DNA of 64,000 bases, from contig JBITNC010000001.1 of the NCBI GenBank assembly GCA_050084985.1, positions 87,978,001 through 88,042,000 on the forward strand, written 5' to 3'. Source of the DNA: Nageia nagi (lineage: Eukaryota > Pinophyta). Positions 22,488 to 35,300 of the stretch are shown in pieces. Both the position numbers and the translations under genes were made by a program. Below the pieces are notes generated by a model. That model was not told the DNA's origin. It did no database searches and worked only from the letters and a program-made list of their open reading frames with translations. Positions within the stretch are counted from its first letter, which is position 1, and each line of letters begins with the position of its first letter.

Positions 22488-25400
22488 ATGAGCTCAGGAT
22501 CATCGATGAAGATAGCAAGGAAAATAACGGACTCCATGGAGTTATTGTGGGATACTGAAATTACAGCTTGAAATAAGAATCCCAAGGGCATAGCTGAAGG
22601 TAAGTGCCCAAACTTCAATTTTAATCATATAGCACATTCACCAATGGGGTTGGGTCTCATGTATTTCATCCCCCATAGATGCTTTCCTGCTCCTGAGTTG
22701 ATAGAGTTTATAAAGGGGGCATTTGATCTTGCAACCAGGATAGTCAGAGACTTGCAAGGTAGAACTATCTTAAATTTGGATTCCATTTCAATAGCAAAGG
22801 CTTTTAATCCACCCTCCCCTATGCATTCCCTTGTGCACATTGATTGGTATATGACCCCCAGTTCCAATCTGAGAGCAAATATCATGGCCTGGCTAAATAA
22901 AAATGCAGCTGGGACTATAAAGTTTATGGAGTTCCCCAGTTTTGAGCTCTCGCTCTCCAATTTTTCTACACATCTACAATTATTATTATCCATGTTGGCC
23001 ATAGTAGCGGGTAAAGAGACAGATAGGTATGTCTCGCCATCAAAATTAGCTATTGCATACCATATTTCCCATCCAAACTCTCCTACAATGTATGACTGGG
23101 CCATTGCACTTTCAGATGGAATATCTAAATAGTTAGAAAAGATTAGTGAGGGATTTCATTTTTTATATGTGTCACACATTATTTGGATGATGATTCATCA
23201 GAATGCTGATGTTTTCAAGAATTTAACCTTGGTTCAGACTGATGAAAGAGGGTCTCAGAAGCTAGTGGACCAATGGACTGAGGAGGTGAGGTCTTCAGCA
23301 GATTATTACTTCTTTGTAGAAAGCTTTTTGGTTCCTACGATGAGTTTATTTACCCCTGCAGTTCCAAGATTATCAATAGCTTCTAAGCTTTACCTTCGTA
23401 TGCCACATGGAGAGATCAGGGACTGGTTCTTCATAGAGGAGGAGACTTTCATCAGGCTTTATGGGTATTTTGGGGCTCCTTTCTTACTACTGATCCATGT
23501 AATGGATTGGGTTTTCAGCATGGAATACACCAAAAAAATGGATTATATAGATTCTAAATATGGAGTTGCAGCAAAGAAGAGGATAGTTTATGCCCTTCTT
23601 CATAAAGTGCATGACTTGGTGCTTCAAAGCAGGGGAGCAAATGAATAATTAAAAGGTAAATTGTTGAATTTAAAATTGAAAGAACTTAGTTAGTATTTGC
23701 TATACGATCCAGAGGATATCTTTGGCAAGAGGTTGAGGGGCCAGCCCAACTCCTCGAGTTTTAGAGATGAATCCAGGTCGGAGCTGCTTAAATGGCGAAA
23801 CCCAGAACATGAAGATAAGGTAATGCCCACTGCCTTGATTACTAAAGATTTATTACTACCGTGGTTGAGTTTTTACAGCAAAAAGACAAATTTTGACCCA
23901 AGAATAAACTCCATCTCCAAAAAGTCTTTGAAAACCTTAAGAGATCAGAGATGGAGTGAAGAAAAAATAGTCACCTTCACCCAGTACCAGATTGAGTTCA
24001 AAAATCAGAATACACCTCTAGATTCTTATTTAGATGAGAAATTTGAGGAGATGTGGAGAATAGAACATCCTATAGACATCCCTGCAAGTGAAGGTTCAGA
24101 TGATAGTGATGAGGAGGGAGAGCAGGGACCTGCAACGTCCTAAGCATCAGCTCAGGAGGAGCGACCCAAGGGAGGAACCAAGGAGGTTTCCATAAAAATA
24201 GCAGCTAGGAGGCCCAGGAGGGTGTATACTATTAAAAGGAAAGTCCAAAAGGAGATGGCACCGCTCCCACCACCACCAAAGAGAAGAAGAAGGAGCCCTA
24301 CTCCATTAGGTACGCTCTCTACTCCCTCTTCCCCTATTTCTCTTACTCCTGCTCTATCTATTCCTACCACATCCATTTCCATTCCAAGTTCACTTCCACA
24401 AATTCCAGTAGTCATTCCAGCTTCACCCATCCAATCTCTCATAACACCACCATCGCCTATTCAATGGCAAAGCTCCCTTCCCCTCACATCCAGCCCATAA
24501 GTTCCCCCAATCATTAGCATCACCATAATACCATCATCACCTTCACCATCTCTGCCTCCATCATCCTCTCCTCCATCCATTCCAGCTCTTCCTATCGTGG
24601 ATCCATCCGGTAGTAGTGTCCCTGGGCCTAGTCAAGCTAGCCCCGTGACACCAGCACAGCAGATCGTGGCCTCCTCCTCTCAGGAGTTGAGCATTAGATC
24701 TCCATTCATTATGATATTCAGGCAACAAGTATCTATGGATAGCATCATGTAGCAGTACCAACAGATGAAATAGGGATGAGATGCATGGATGCAAAAGCAG
24801 GTCAAGAAGCTCCCAGTTCTGGATAATCTGGTAAGGCTTCGAACTTCAATGGACCCGAAGCATAAGGTGCTTGAAATGGCTATTGCCCAAGAACCCCAAG
24901 AAGGGCAAAGTGATCTCTCCTCCATGAACACTCAGGTAAAAATCAACACACGAAGCATATCTTGGAGTGATAAAAATGAGCTCTTGCAAACTGCAGTAGA
25001 CCTCAACATATCAGAGCTAACAAAATTGGAGGTCAAGTACAATAAGCTGCAAAAGGCCCATGAAGCTATGAAGCAGTAGTTAGACACTCAGAAATTAAAA
25101 TTGAAAGCTGCTGAAAATAATATATCAATTTTGAAGGCTAGTTTAGCAATGGCCCCTATAACAGACACTTTGAGCCAGAAAGATGCCATCATATCTTAGA
25201 GAGATGCTGAGATAGCGGCCAGAGTAGTGGAGATTAGCAGTTTGAATGCCAACATAGTGCAACTCCAATCAAGTATGAATGTAAATAAGGTAGACAAATC
25301 CTTTTTGTTAAATATAAAGAAATGATTTTGGGAGCTAAGGGTGCAAGAAATCAAAGATTTGATTCATCTGAGAGACCATGTAGAATCATGTTTATCAGAG

Positions 25401-25982
25401 CTCAAAAGGCTCGAGGTTGAGGTCACCAGATGCGAAAATATTTTGAATCCCATCTCAGAATAGGCCAAGCAAGCAAATAAGATGTTGAACAGCCTCTCAA
25501 ATGAAAAGCTACAGTATTATAATGTTGGTGATCGAGTGGAGCTCATGTTAGCAATTGACTACCCAATGAGGGGGAAATGGGTTTGTCAGGAGATCAAGAG
25601 TAATATCCCACACCGAACACAAGAAATGGAAAGCATGAAGTTAGAGATTCAGGGATTAAATGCATCTGGAGTCTCAGAGTTATGGAGAAGCAATGGCTCG
25701 CTTGTCCCTGAAGCTGAGTTTTTGAGTGGTCTACAGAGTAGGATTGAAAGCACTAATGACATTGATATGCTCCTAGTTTCATTTGATGAAACCAATTTGA
25801 TAAAATTCTTTGATTCTTTGGCAGATGGTGGCTTTCACATTCAGGAATTGTTGAGAAAATATGCTCATGTGTCTTATGAAATTTTGAACACTACAGCTTT
25901 AGCCCATGCAAGGCTAAAGGATTTTTTTGGGATCCCTACAGACTGGAGTAAGGTTCAGCAACTCTTGAGTATACAGAATTGA
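22488..25982 (+). pseudogene. Long extra ORF downstream of pol in Gypsy F, function unknown
   Basis: From ATG 22488 (MSSGSSMKIARKITDSMELL) one single frame runs 1165 codons to 25982, broken only by about a dozen stop codons and by no frameshift. Residues 1-390: globular, with CFPAPELIEFIKGAFDLATR and DWYMTPSSNLRANIMAWL. About 390-550: acidic (EGSDDSDEEGE), then basic and NLS-like (PPPPKRRRRS). About 600-760: very rich in P, S, T and I. About 770-990: K/E/L-rich and probably coiled coil (LTKLEVKYNKLQKAHEAMKQ, SELKRLEVEV). The C-terminal 160 residues look globular again. Extra 3' genes are known in Tat elements but I do not recognise this protein; the N-terminal part loosely recalls 'putative plant transposon protein' domains. 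Confidence 0.7.
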
Positions 25983-26070
25983 AGTCTGATTCTTTGATTC
26001 ATTCAAATACGATTTTGGGTTCTAAAATTTCTTTGTAATTGGCAAAATTTTCCCACAGATGTCACCAAAA

Positions 26071-27892
26071 TGTATATTAATACATAATCACTACTCCAAG
26101 GTTTTTTTGAAAGTATGATCACTTCCGGAGGTGACGTAAGCTAAGCATAATCACAATGGGTTTTATGATCACTTTCGGAGGTGACGTAAGCTAAGCATAA
26201 TCATAATGGGTTTTAAGAATCATTTCCAAAAGTAATTACTTCATTATGAAAGAAGAAAAGCCCCTCGAAGTTAATGTTGAGTAACCTGGGTTTTGGAAGA
26301 GATGATGTCAGCAATTTCAGGCCTTAACCCAAAAATGGATCTTGGAAGTGATGAGGTCAGCGAGGAGTGATCAAATAGCTAAAGCCGGTGAGTAAAACAT
26401 TCCAGAAGTATGAAGATGACATCACAGGGAGGATGATGTTCATAATTTTGAATGAAACTGGGTCTCAAAAGTGATGAGGTCAGCAAGGGAAATTAATAAG
26501 TTGGGGTCAGTAAATAAAGCATTCCAGAATGAAATGATGATATCACAGAAGAAAGGCTAAAGCTCAGTTGTGGAAAAGCCCAGGTTCCAGAGAAAGTGAG
26601 TAAAACATTCTGGAAGTATGAAGATGACATCATGGAGAGAATAATGTTCACATATTTGAATGAAACCGGGTCCCGAAAGTGATGAGGTTAGCAAGAGATA
26701 ATAAAAAAAGTCAGAGCCCGTAAATTAAGTGTTCCAGAAGTAAAGCATTCTGGAATAAGATGATGACATCATAGAGGATAAGATAGTCACATTTTGGTAA
26801 AGACCAAGTTTCGAAGATGATGAGGTCAGCAAGGGGTGATTAAAAAGGCCAGATTCAGTAGATAAAGCATTCCAGAATGAAATGATAAAAGCTCAATTGT
26901 GGAAAAGCTCAGGTTCTAGAGAAAGTGAGTAGAGCATTTTGGAAGTATGAAGGTGACATCATAGGTAGGAAAATGTTCACATTTTTGAATGAAACTAGGT
27001 CCTAGAAGTGATGAGGTCAGCAAGGAGTGATCAAATAGCTAGAGCCAGTGAATAGAGCATTCCAGAATGTAGAGATGAGAATAGCAAAGAGAGATCATAT
27101 AGTCGGAGCCAGTAAATAGAATATCCCAGAAGAGATGAGGACAGTAAGAAGCCATATCATCTACAATCTACCTAGTTTTGTAATATTCTACCAAGTGGCA
27201 TATGTAGGTAGTATCAGTTAAAAGAAGGCTAGAATCTTGAAGCCATTTTGTAAATGTTTCTATTCTGCAATTCTTGTAACTATTGTTGCTTCAGTATAAG
27301 TATATGAAAATAAAGTGAAAGAAGGGTCGAAAGCCCTAGTATTTCTCTTTACATTTGTTCTCGAAGACCTATAGTTTTTATCAGTAATATGATACCATCT
27401 TGACCTTTCTTATCTAGCACTCATAATTGTCATTCTTAATTTGGTTACATCATGGCAGCTTGGCTTATTTCCTGAATGGTAATCATGAGCTACTAGTATA
27501 ACTATGTCTGCTACATGGTAGAGTAAAGTTGGGAAACTATTAGAGAGTGAGAGCTTGTACCGTAGCTGCTACACTAGATTCAGACCAAGGTTTCACACAC
27601 TGTGAAAGCCATGCTAAACTAGTGATCCACCTTTGCTTTCTCTCTTGTTACCCTAAGCCTTTTTGCTTAAATTCCTCACACTCTACTCCTTTTTATTTTC
27701 TTTCCTGTTACCCTAACCCTTTTGCTTAAATTCCTTGCACTCTACTCTTTTATTTTCTTTCCTGTTACTTCTTCTACACCCAATGTATGAGGAACTAACC
27801 TTCTCTGGAGATCAGACTATCACCATAGTCTATTCTTGATTTACTTTGGTTAAGATTGTTGTGGCGCATATATTACACAATCCTAATCAACA
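26071..27892 (+). repeat. 3' LTR of Gypsy F (1822 bp)
   Basis: It aligns end to end with 14192-15964 and is 49 bases longer, mainly because of a 50-base tandem duplication (26116-26165 and 26166-26215). Most other differences are transitions at former CG sites. It ends CCTAATCAACA, followed by the GGAGT duplication. Confidence 0.93.
26116..26215 (+). repeat. 50-bp tandem duplication in the 3' LTR only
   Basis: The unit begins TGATCACTTCCGGAGGTGAC in the first copy and TGATCACTTTCGGAGGTGAC in the second; both end ATGGGTTTTA. The 5' LTR has one unit. Confidence 0.85.
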
Positions 27893-27897
27893 GGAGT
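27893..27897 (+). other. Target-site duplication of Gypsy F, right copy (GGAGT)
   Basis: Exact match to 14187-14191. Confidence 0.9.
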
Positions 27898-30890
27898 TCA
27901 AATGTTTGAAGATAAAATTGGGGTAATGTTCTTGAATACTTAGAAAGTGAATAGGTTCCATGAAATGTCAAAATGAAAAATGTAATAGTTTGCTTACATT
28001 ACCTTGGTATGATTTGAATATGATATTGATGTAATATTTTGGTACTTAGCTCAAGTTTAAATAAAATGTTAGGGTTTAGTTTATCGTTATGTATGAATTT
28101 AAAAGAAACCTAATGAACAAGTTAAAACCCTAGAAAGAATAAAAAGTAAAATCAAACCTTAGACTAACATTAGAAGTTGATCAAATGATTAGATAATCAC
28201 ATTAAATAATCTAGAAAACTGAATTAAAGTGTTGAGAACTAAGGGTTGACAAATTATTAGGACTTTGATATAGAAAGGAAAATTTAGACAAACCTTTTGT
28301 TCACTACATGATAACCAAAATATATTCACTGAGTATGATATACTTTATGATGCACTCCCTTGCTAGAAGTAGCTTCCTTTAGAAGCATATTAGGGCTTAT
28401 TATTATTGTTTTTCAAGTAATGTACATTTAAAGTATTTTTTTTATTATTTTATCATGAATATAAGATAATTGAAGTAAAGAACTGTTTAATATTCTTTTA
28501 TGGCTTCATGAATAAGCTTGTTTGAAACTTATTGTTCATGTTTGATGTAATTATTACTTTTGTTTAGCAAGTATGATTAAAAATATGAGAAGTTATTTTT
28601 TTGCAGTAATTAGATAGTAAGAACATCCTATTGCTTGTATGATTCAAGCATGAAAACCTAGAAAACTAATAATTAGTCCAAGATCAAGTACTATTGGGGA
28701 CATTAGTGTAGGGATGATTTTAATTTATAATCTTGCTTTTAAATTTATTAGATTAAACAAACCACTCACAAGTATTATTCTAATATCCATGGCTCCCCAA
28801 GATATGGGTATGGGGATGTCAAACAACATGGTGAGCCTAACCGATAGATATAGGTAGGATAGTGTCTCATACCCTCGATAGTTTATCAAATGAGGGTATT
28901 GGTTGACAAAAATGTAGTTACTAGGTGAGGGTAACTAGTAGTCATATTGCCTATGGTTAAGTAAATAGGAGTATGATAACTATTCCATAAGCGATGATGC
29001 CTACCTGCTTCATATGGAAGATTTCTAGGAAAATCTATCTGCACCTATGAATCAAAGGGTTACACATCGAGGAAAGATGCCCAACCTTATGGATGAGCAT
29101 TCTCTTGGGTGATATGGGCCCCAAGTAGAAAATCACAACATCATGACCAGAATATCCATTATACAGTTCATGAATGAAAATGATGGGATCACTTATGTGG
29201 CATCTTCCAATGGGGTGAGCTTTGAGAAGTGAACACCAAAAAGTTTTGATCAGGATTAGTTAATTTAGATTTGACCAATATTACCATGTGGGTGTGAACT
29301 AGCTAGCAGTGTTAACATGCTCATATAGATCACCTTATCTATTCCTAGACTATTCAAGTGTTTAAACTAAAGAAAAAAAAGTAGGTCTAAAATTTCAAGT
29401 TTTTGTGAAGTCAAGAATAGGTGAAGCATTACACCAAAACCTATAAAAATTAGTTTAGGAATTTAGATTTTCTTAAAAACTATCATTTTGACCATAAAAT
29501 AGGCCTTTTAAGTGCAAAACCTCATGATCTACTAGTTCAATTTTCTTCTAGCTAGATCTCACCACATAGGTTGGCAAGATCTAAGCTCTGATACCACTAT
29601 AAAATTCCAACTACAATTTTACATGCAATTAAGTAAATTTAACTAAAAAACCACCTACATATGGCTTAGAAGGGAATCAACAAGCATTCAGCACCTTAAT
29701 ATGCTAACATTAGGGTTAGGGCATCCAATACAAGTTTATACAACACAATAATACCAATGTCTAGCTACAACATGCATGAAAGAAAAATATAGCAAAATGT
29801 TGCAAATATAGACAAGTCCATAATACAAATATGAGATCCAATAGCCCATAACTTTCATTAAGATATATGATGGAACAAGACATCATACCAAGTCCAAAGG
29901 GCTAACATTGGCCTCTAAGGAGCTAATTAGGTCACAATGAATATCCTCAAAGATAGGCGGATAAAACATTGAATGGGATAGCCTCACTCCCTCAAAATTT
30001 GAATCCTCTCCACTAGAGGAGTCCATTCTAAACCCTGAAGACCAATAAAATATTATAAGTGTGACCTCAAAATACCACTAGATGGGCTAGGGAGACTGGT
30101 GGTGGTGGTTCTCTATCACCAAAACTTCAACTAGGTCTCTTTGAAGCCTTCTTAGCCCTCATGGACCCTGATTCGTAGCCTATCAAAATAGGACCAGAGT
30201 ATTTGCTTTCTTTGAGGATGGTAGGAAAGGTGAATTTAACTAGTTGGTATACCACTCAACCTCATGGCCTCTTCACATCCCATGGATAGGCATTGAACCT
30301 TTTTTTTGTCCCTCTCCTTGCCTCTACCCTCTAAGTTTCCTGCACCTCTAACCTCCTCCATTTCTATCTCATATAACCTAGTTTAAGTGCATGTCCCTTG
30401 GTAATCACAGAGGGAGGAAACTTCCATTCATTACATATTAGAAATGTCCTCCCCCTTTGTTTGTTCATAGCCCTAACATCTTTTTGCCACTTAGTTTACA
30501 TGGTCCTATGTCTATGCGACCTCTATCCATCCATTTTTTTTTATCCTTCACATTTTTGACTTTGCCCTTCTTAGGCTATAACTTGCCAAACTGTACTGCC
30601 TAGTCCCTCCTCTACACCTTCAATAACCCTCCTCTATGTACATGGACTCAAGGTAGGGTGCTATCATTCTAGAATCCTTGTAGTCTCTATGTCCTCTTAC
30701 TCTGATCTCTCTTGGTTTCCTCTCTTAAGAGCCTCTCCCTTACCATTTACCTCATCCCTCTACTCTCCTTTGGCCAATGCAATGTAGCCTTCTAAGGAAC
30801 CCATGACTCCTATTTTTTTCCTTTTATCCAATTACCTTCTTATTTTAGTTTCATTTATTTTTTTGTCTCTAAAACCTTTTAGGTTGCTTG
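27898..30890. other. No gene recognised; decayed repeat sequence
   Basis: No frame of useful length. A C-rich stretch at 30300-30800 has no readable protein on either strand. At 29586-29597 GCTCTGATACCA is, on the minus strand, an exact TGGTATCAGAGC tRNA-Met primer-binding site, so part of this region may be the remains of a minus-strand retroelement whose coding part is gone. Confidence 0.45.
29586..29597 (-). other. Minus-strand tRNA-Met-type primer-binding site, orphan
   Basis: TGGTATCAGAGC reads exactly as the consensus primer-binding site of plant Copia and many Gypsy elements. No LTR pair or gag could be tied to it, so it may be chance or a relic. Confidence 0.35.
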
Positions 30891-30899
30891 CATGCTTCT

Positions 30900-32342
30900 T
30901 TTTCAACCTACTTAGGAGGCTCTCACTAAATGATTTAATTAGTGCATTTTTTTAAAATTGACATCATTATTCTTAAGTGATCTTCTCTCTTTTTTAGAAA
31001 AATATGGTAAATATAAAGGTAATTTTTAGGAGTATAAATTTTTTTTGCTTTGATAAATACTTCTAAGTATGGCAATTTACTTAGGCAAAATGATAATTAT
31101 TAAACATGACATTTTTTTACTAAGGTAAAACATTTTTTACCTAAGTATCATTTGATAATTTCAGTAATAAGGGAAATTTTTTATTTACTTAAAAATATTG
31201 CATTTATAATGAATGAATGCATGCCTATCATGAATGTATGTATGTCTATCACTTAGAAATTTCTATGCCTCTTTAAAAGTTATCGAAATAATGCATGCTA
31301 AGTATTTATCTTTATGCATGATAAGTATTTATTTCTTGGAAACTTTATTTTTGTTTACTTAATGAGAATAATGCATACTTAATTTTTTAAGTTGTGGAAA
31401 TGATGCATATTTATTACATATAATCTTTTATGACTCTCTAAATTTTCTATTGATAAAATCCTTATGCAAAGTTATGAATGAACTTGTGCAAGCCATGGAC
31501 CTATGTAAAAGATGTCCTTTAGAGGTTAGTTAATAAAACCTATTGGAATCTTAAGGTTCCAAGTTATGAATGGATTATGTTTCATTTACATATTTTACTT
31601 TATGTTTTTTGCATCTTTGCTTTATTTATGCAAAAATCATAAACATTAAAAAGTGCAACCTCCTAAAATGAATACATCTACATGTACATTCCATAGCATG
31701 ACTTGTTTGGGGATCCATGAGGTGAGGATAGGTAGATTGGAGCCTTTAAGTTTGATGATACAAATGGTAAAAGGTCCATACTTCTCAATTTCCTTTAAGT
31801 TCTCAGTTATTTTAGATATAACTCCAATAGGTGGAAAGGTATGTGTGTAGTGATACCATATATCTACACATCTATTCAGAGATTATCTTGATAACCTATG
31901 AGGATAAATTGAAACCTAATCAATATTATTAATTTGGTTAATCCAATAAACATCATAACCTTGAAAAATAGTAGATACTCCTCCTTATGAGAGTATATTA
32001 CTACCCAAGGTGAACTAGTTGAGAATTGGTAGTACCTTGGCTCCACCTTGTAGGCATCCAGGTGAAGGCCTAATTTTAGATAAGAAAACAAGCCTCAACA
32101 ATATCACTCTACATCTATGGTTCTTGGTGATGATAAAAGTGTTGGGTACATGGCATGTATATTTGAGTTTCTATTGTAAACATTTGCACTTGTGAACTTT
32201 GTTAAGCATGTCATTTTATTAAGCTTAACATGTATGATTAATTTACTTGAATATATCTAAAATATATATGGATGATTAAAACTAAACATGCTATTATTTT
32301 TTAGAACACATGCTTATATTTTTTCATATTTTTGTGTAACAA
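30900..32342 (+). other. Leader of Copia B
   Basis: Noncoding. Conserved against C and A: TGACTTGTTTGGGGA near 31699, GATTATCTTGATAACCTATGA near 31880, GTACCTTGGCTCCACCTTGT near 32031. The strong conservation just before gag suggests a shared untranslated region. Confidence 0.55.
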
Positions 32343-35300
32343 ATGGGAGACACCTTCTTATCCAAGCACATTCTCGATAGTTTCAACTTTGGTATTTAGG
32401 AACATTAGATGAGAGTTGAATTACAAGCAAGGAAGCTTTGGCAAATTGTTAATGAGAACCTAGTTTCTCCTAAAAATGAGAAGGCACTTGAGGCATACAA
32501 CATAAATAATGAATTGACAAGCTCCATGATTTTTCATGTAGTGTTAAATGATGTACTCCTTATGATTTCATCCTCAACCTCAGCAAAGGAAGCTTGGGAT
32601 AAGCTTAAGAAACTTTACCTTAAATCTAAGTTTTCTAGAAGGTTCACTATCCTTCAAAATTTGCTTTAATATCATCAAAGGGAATATGAAAATGTTACCA
32701 TATACTTGAATAAAATCATTGACCTTAGGATCCAACTTGTTGCTTGTGGGTGCAATTGGATCAATGATGAGTTCATAGTCTTTATCATTCTCCAAAGCTT
32801 TTCTTCAAAGTTTAGTAACTTTGTGATGGTAATTGATACTAGGCTTGATGATGAAGAATAAGTCTTCTCCCTTGAAAACCTTTCTAGGCTCCTTCTAAAG
32901 CATGAGGAAACTCTTAACAAAAAGGTGTTGATCTCTTCTCCAAAGAATAATAATGTTACTCTAAGAGCAACCAAAAATCCTTTCAAGAAGAAGTTTAATC
33001 ATCATAAGAAATCTTATCCTTCTTCCTTCAAAAGTTTTAAAAAAGGGGTAATAACAATAACAACAGTAACCTCAACATCAACAATAACCATGAAAATAAT
33101 GATAACAATAAATATTTCAAGTAAAAAAATGGAAAAGGTAAGATAAGAAAACTCAATCCCAAGGCAAAGTTCAATAGAAATTGTAACTTTTGTGGCATCC
33201 ATGGTCACAAAGAATTTGATTGCTACAAAAAGAAAAGAGAAGAAAAGAACAAAGGTAATGGAAATATAAAGAACTTCAAAGGAAAGAAAAATTTAAAATC
33301 TAGACTTACTATTGGGCTCTACTCCTTGACTCATACTTTTTTGATTGATTGGATTGTTGATTCTAGTTGGACTAATCATCGATGCTTTGAAAAGGATAAG
33401 TTTGAAAATTTTTTCAAGTATAAGAAAGATTTAGTTGTGATAGATGATAATTCTATCGTTGAAGTTCAAGGAATTGGGAGTGTGTTAATTCACAGAAAGA
33501 TTTATGAAAATGTGCTCTACATTCCTAAGCTGAGGATGAAGCTTCTCTTCATGATTCAAGTTGTAAGGAAAGGGTACTCATTTGAGTTTGACTCATAATA
33601 CTGGTGCATTAAGAAGGGTATCACCACACTGGTTAAAGGGTTAGTGAAAGATGATCTCTACATTATGGATCAAGTTCCAATAAAGATATGTCTTGCCATA
33701 AATATGTGTTTTAGAGGTAATCTTTGGCACCAACATTTAGATCACCTTAACCATAAGAGTATTCAAGTCATGAAAGACCAAGAATTTATGGTAGATTTAC
33801 CTTCAATTTCACCTTCAATTGGTCTATGTGAGAAGTGAATCCTTGGTAAGATGAATAGACAAAGGTTAAAAAAAGATAAAGCAACAAGAGCATCTCAACC
33901 TCTTCAACTTGTGAATTTAGATTTGATAGATCTATTTCAAACTAAGTCACTTAGGGGAGCATATTATGTCTTGACCTTCATTGATGAATTTAGTAGGATG
34001 ACTTTTGGCTATCTACTCGAGCATAAGGATCAAACCTTTGAGAGTTTTGAGAATTTTAAGGCTTTAATTAAAAATTAGACTAACCTTAAAATCAAGATGC
34101 TAAAATCAAATAATGAGGCAGAATATAATAGTAATGAGTTTAATAACTATTGTGCTAAGTAAAGAATGAAGAGTTAGTTTACAATTTCTTACACTCCTTA
34201 GAAAAATGATGTTACTAAAAAGAAAAATAGGATAATTATGGAGATGGATAGATGCATATTAGGTAATCTTCCTAGTTTCTTATAGGGTGAAGCTATGAGC
34301 ACTGGTATCTACACCTTGAATAGGTGTCCTACAAAAGCCATTCAGGATAAAACTCCTTTTGAGGCTTGTTCAAGAATAAAACCTAACATTTCTCACCTTA
34401 GGGTGTTTGGTTATGAAGCTTTCTCCTACATTATTTTTGAGAAAGGGAAAAAGTTATAAAAAAAATATGAAAAATGCATCTTTGTAGGTTATGATAGTCA
34501 ACATAGAGGCTACAGGCTCTATTGTCCATCCTACAAAGGAGTGTTCATTTTTAAGGATGTAAAGTTTAATGAACTTCTTGAAGAATCTACTTCTAATGAG
34601 GATGTTGATGATCTAGATGACTCATCAGTTGCACCTAACTGGTTGGATATTGAAGTAGATAAGTCATCTTAAGAGGAAAATTATCCAACACAAAGGGTAA
34701 CAAGGATAATGAACTTGAACAAATCCTTTTTTACCAAAATTGAAAATAAGAATGAGATATCATCATTTAAAGAAGCTTCAAAGCATGAGTGTTGGGTGGA
34801 AGCCATGAAAGTAGAGTATGAGTTGCTTATGAAAAATAAAATTTGAAACTTAATTCCTTATCTTGATGAGAAGAATATGATTGGCAATATAGGGATCTAC
34901 AAAGTCAAGTTCAATTTAGTTTGTAATATTGAGAAATACAAGGTAAGGTTAGTGGGCAAAGGTTTTGCTCAAAAATATAGTATTGATTATGAGAAAACCT
35001 TTGCTCTCATGAAAAATATACCCACTATCAGGATAATCCTTTTTCTTTTTGTAGCTCAAGGATGTAAAGTTTTTCAACTTGACATTAAGAGTGCATTTCT
35101 CAATGGTGACTTAGATGTGGAAATCTACATGGATTAACCAGAAGGGTTTGTTGTGGAAGGAAAAGAATCTTTTGTGTGCAAGCTAAAGAAGTCATTGTAT
35201 GGACTTAAGCAAGGACCTAGAGCCTGGTACAAGAAGATTTTAGGATGCTTTGTAGATATTAGATTCTCCAAGTGCTTTTCTAACTCTGATTTATATGTGC

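Larger units (their letters stand above)
14192..27892 (+). mobile_element. Gypsy element F: complete, 13.7 kb, Tat-like
   Basis: Complete structure: TSD, 5' LTR, primer-binding site, gag, protease, an extra RNase H, RT, RNase H, integrase, a long extra frame, 3' LTR, TSD. A second RNase H and an extra gene downstream of pol are known traits of the Tat group of plant Ty3/Gypsy elements, and the primer-binding site type agrees, so I place it there as inference. Stops, frameshifts and changed catalytic residues make it non-autonomous. No clear polypurine tract stands before the 3' LTR. Many transitions between the two LTRs point to an old insertion. Confidence 0.9.

Noticed and set aside
22625-23104. 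159-codon minus-strand frame
   Set aside because: Shadow of the long plus-strand extra frame of Gypsy F, which keeps one frame for 3.5 kb.
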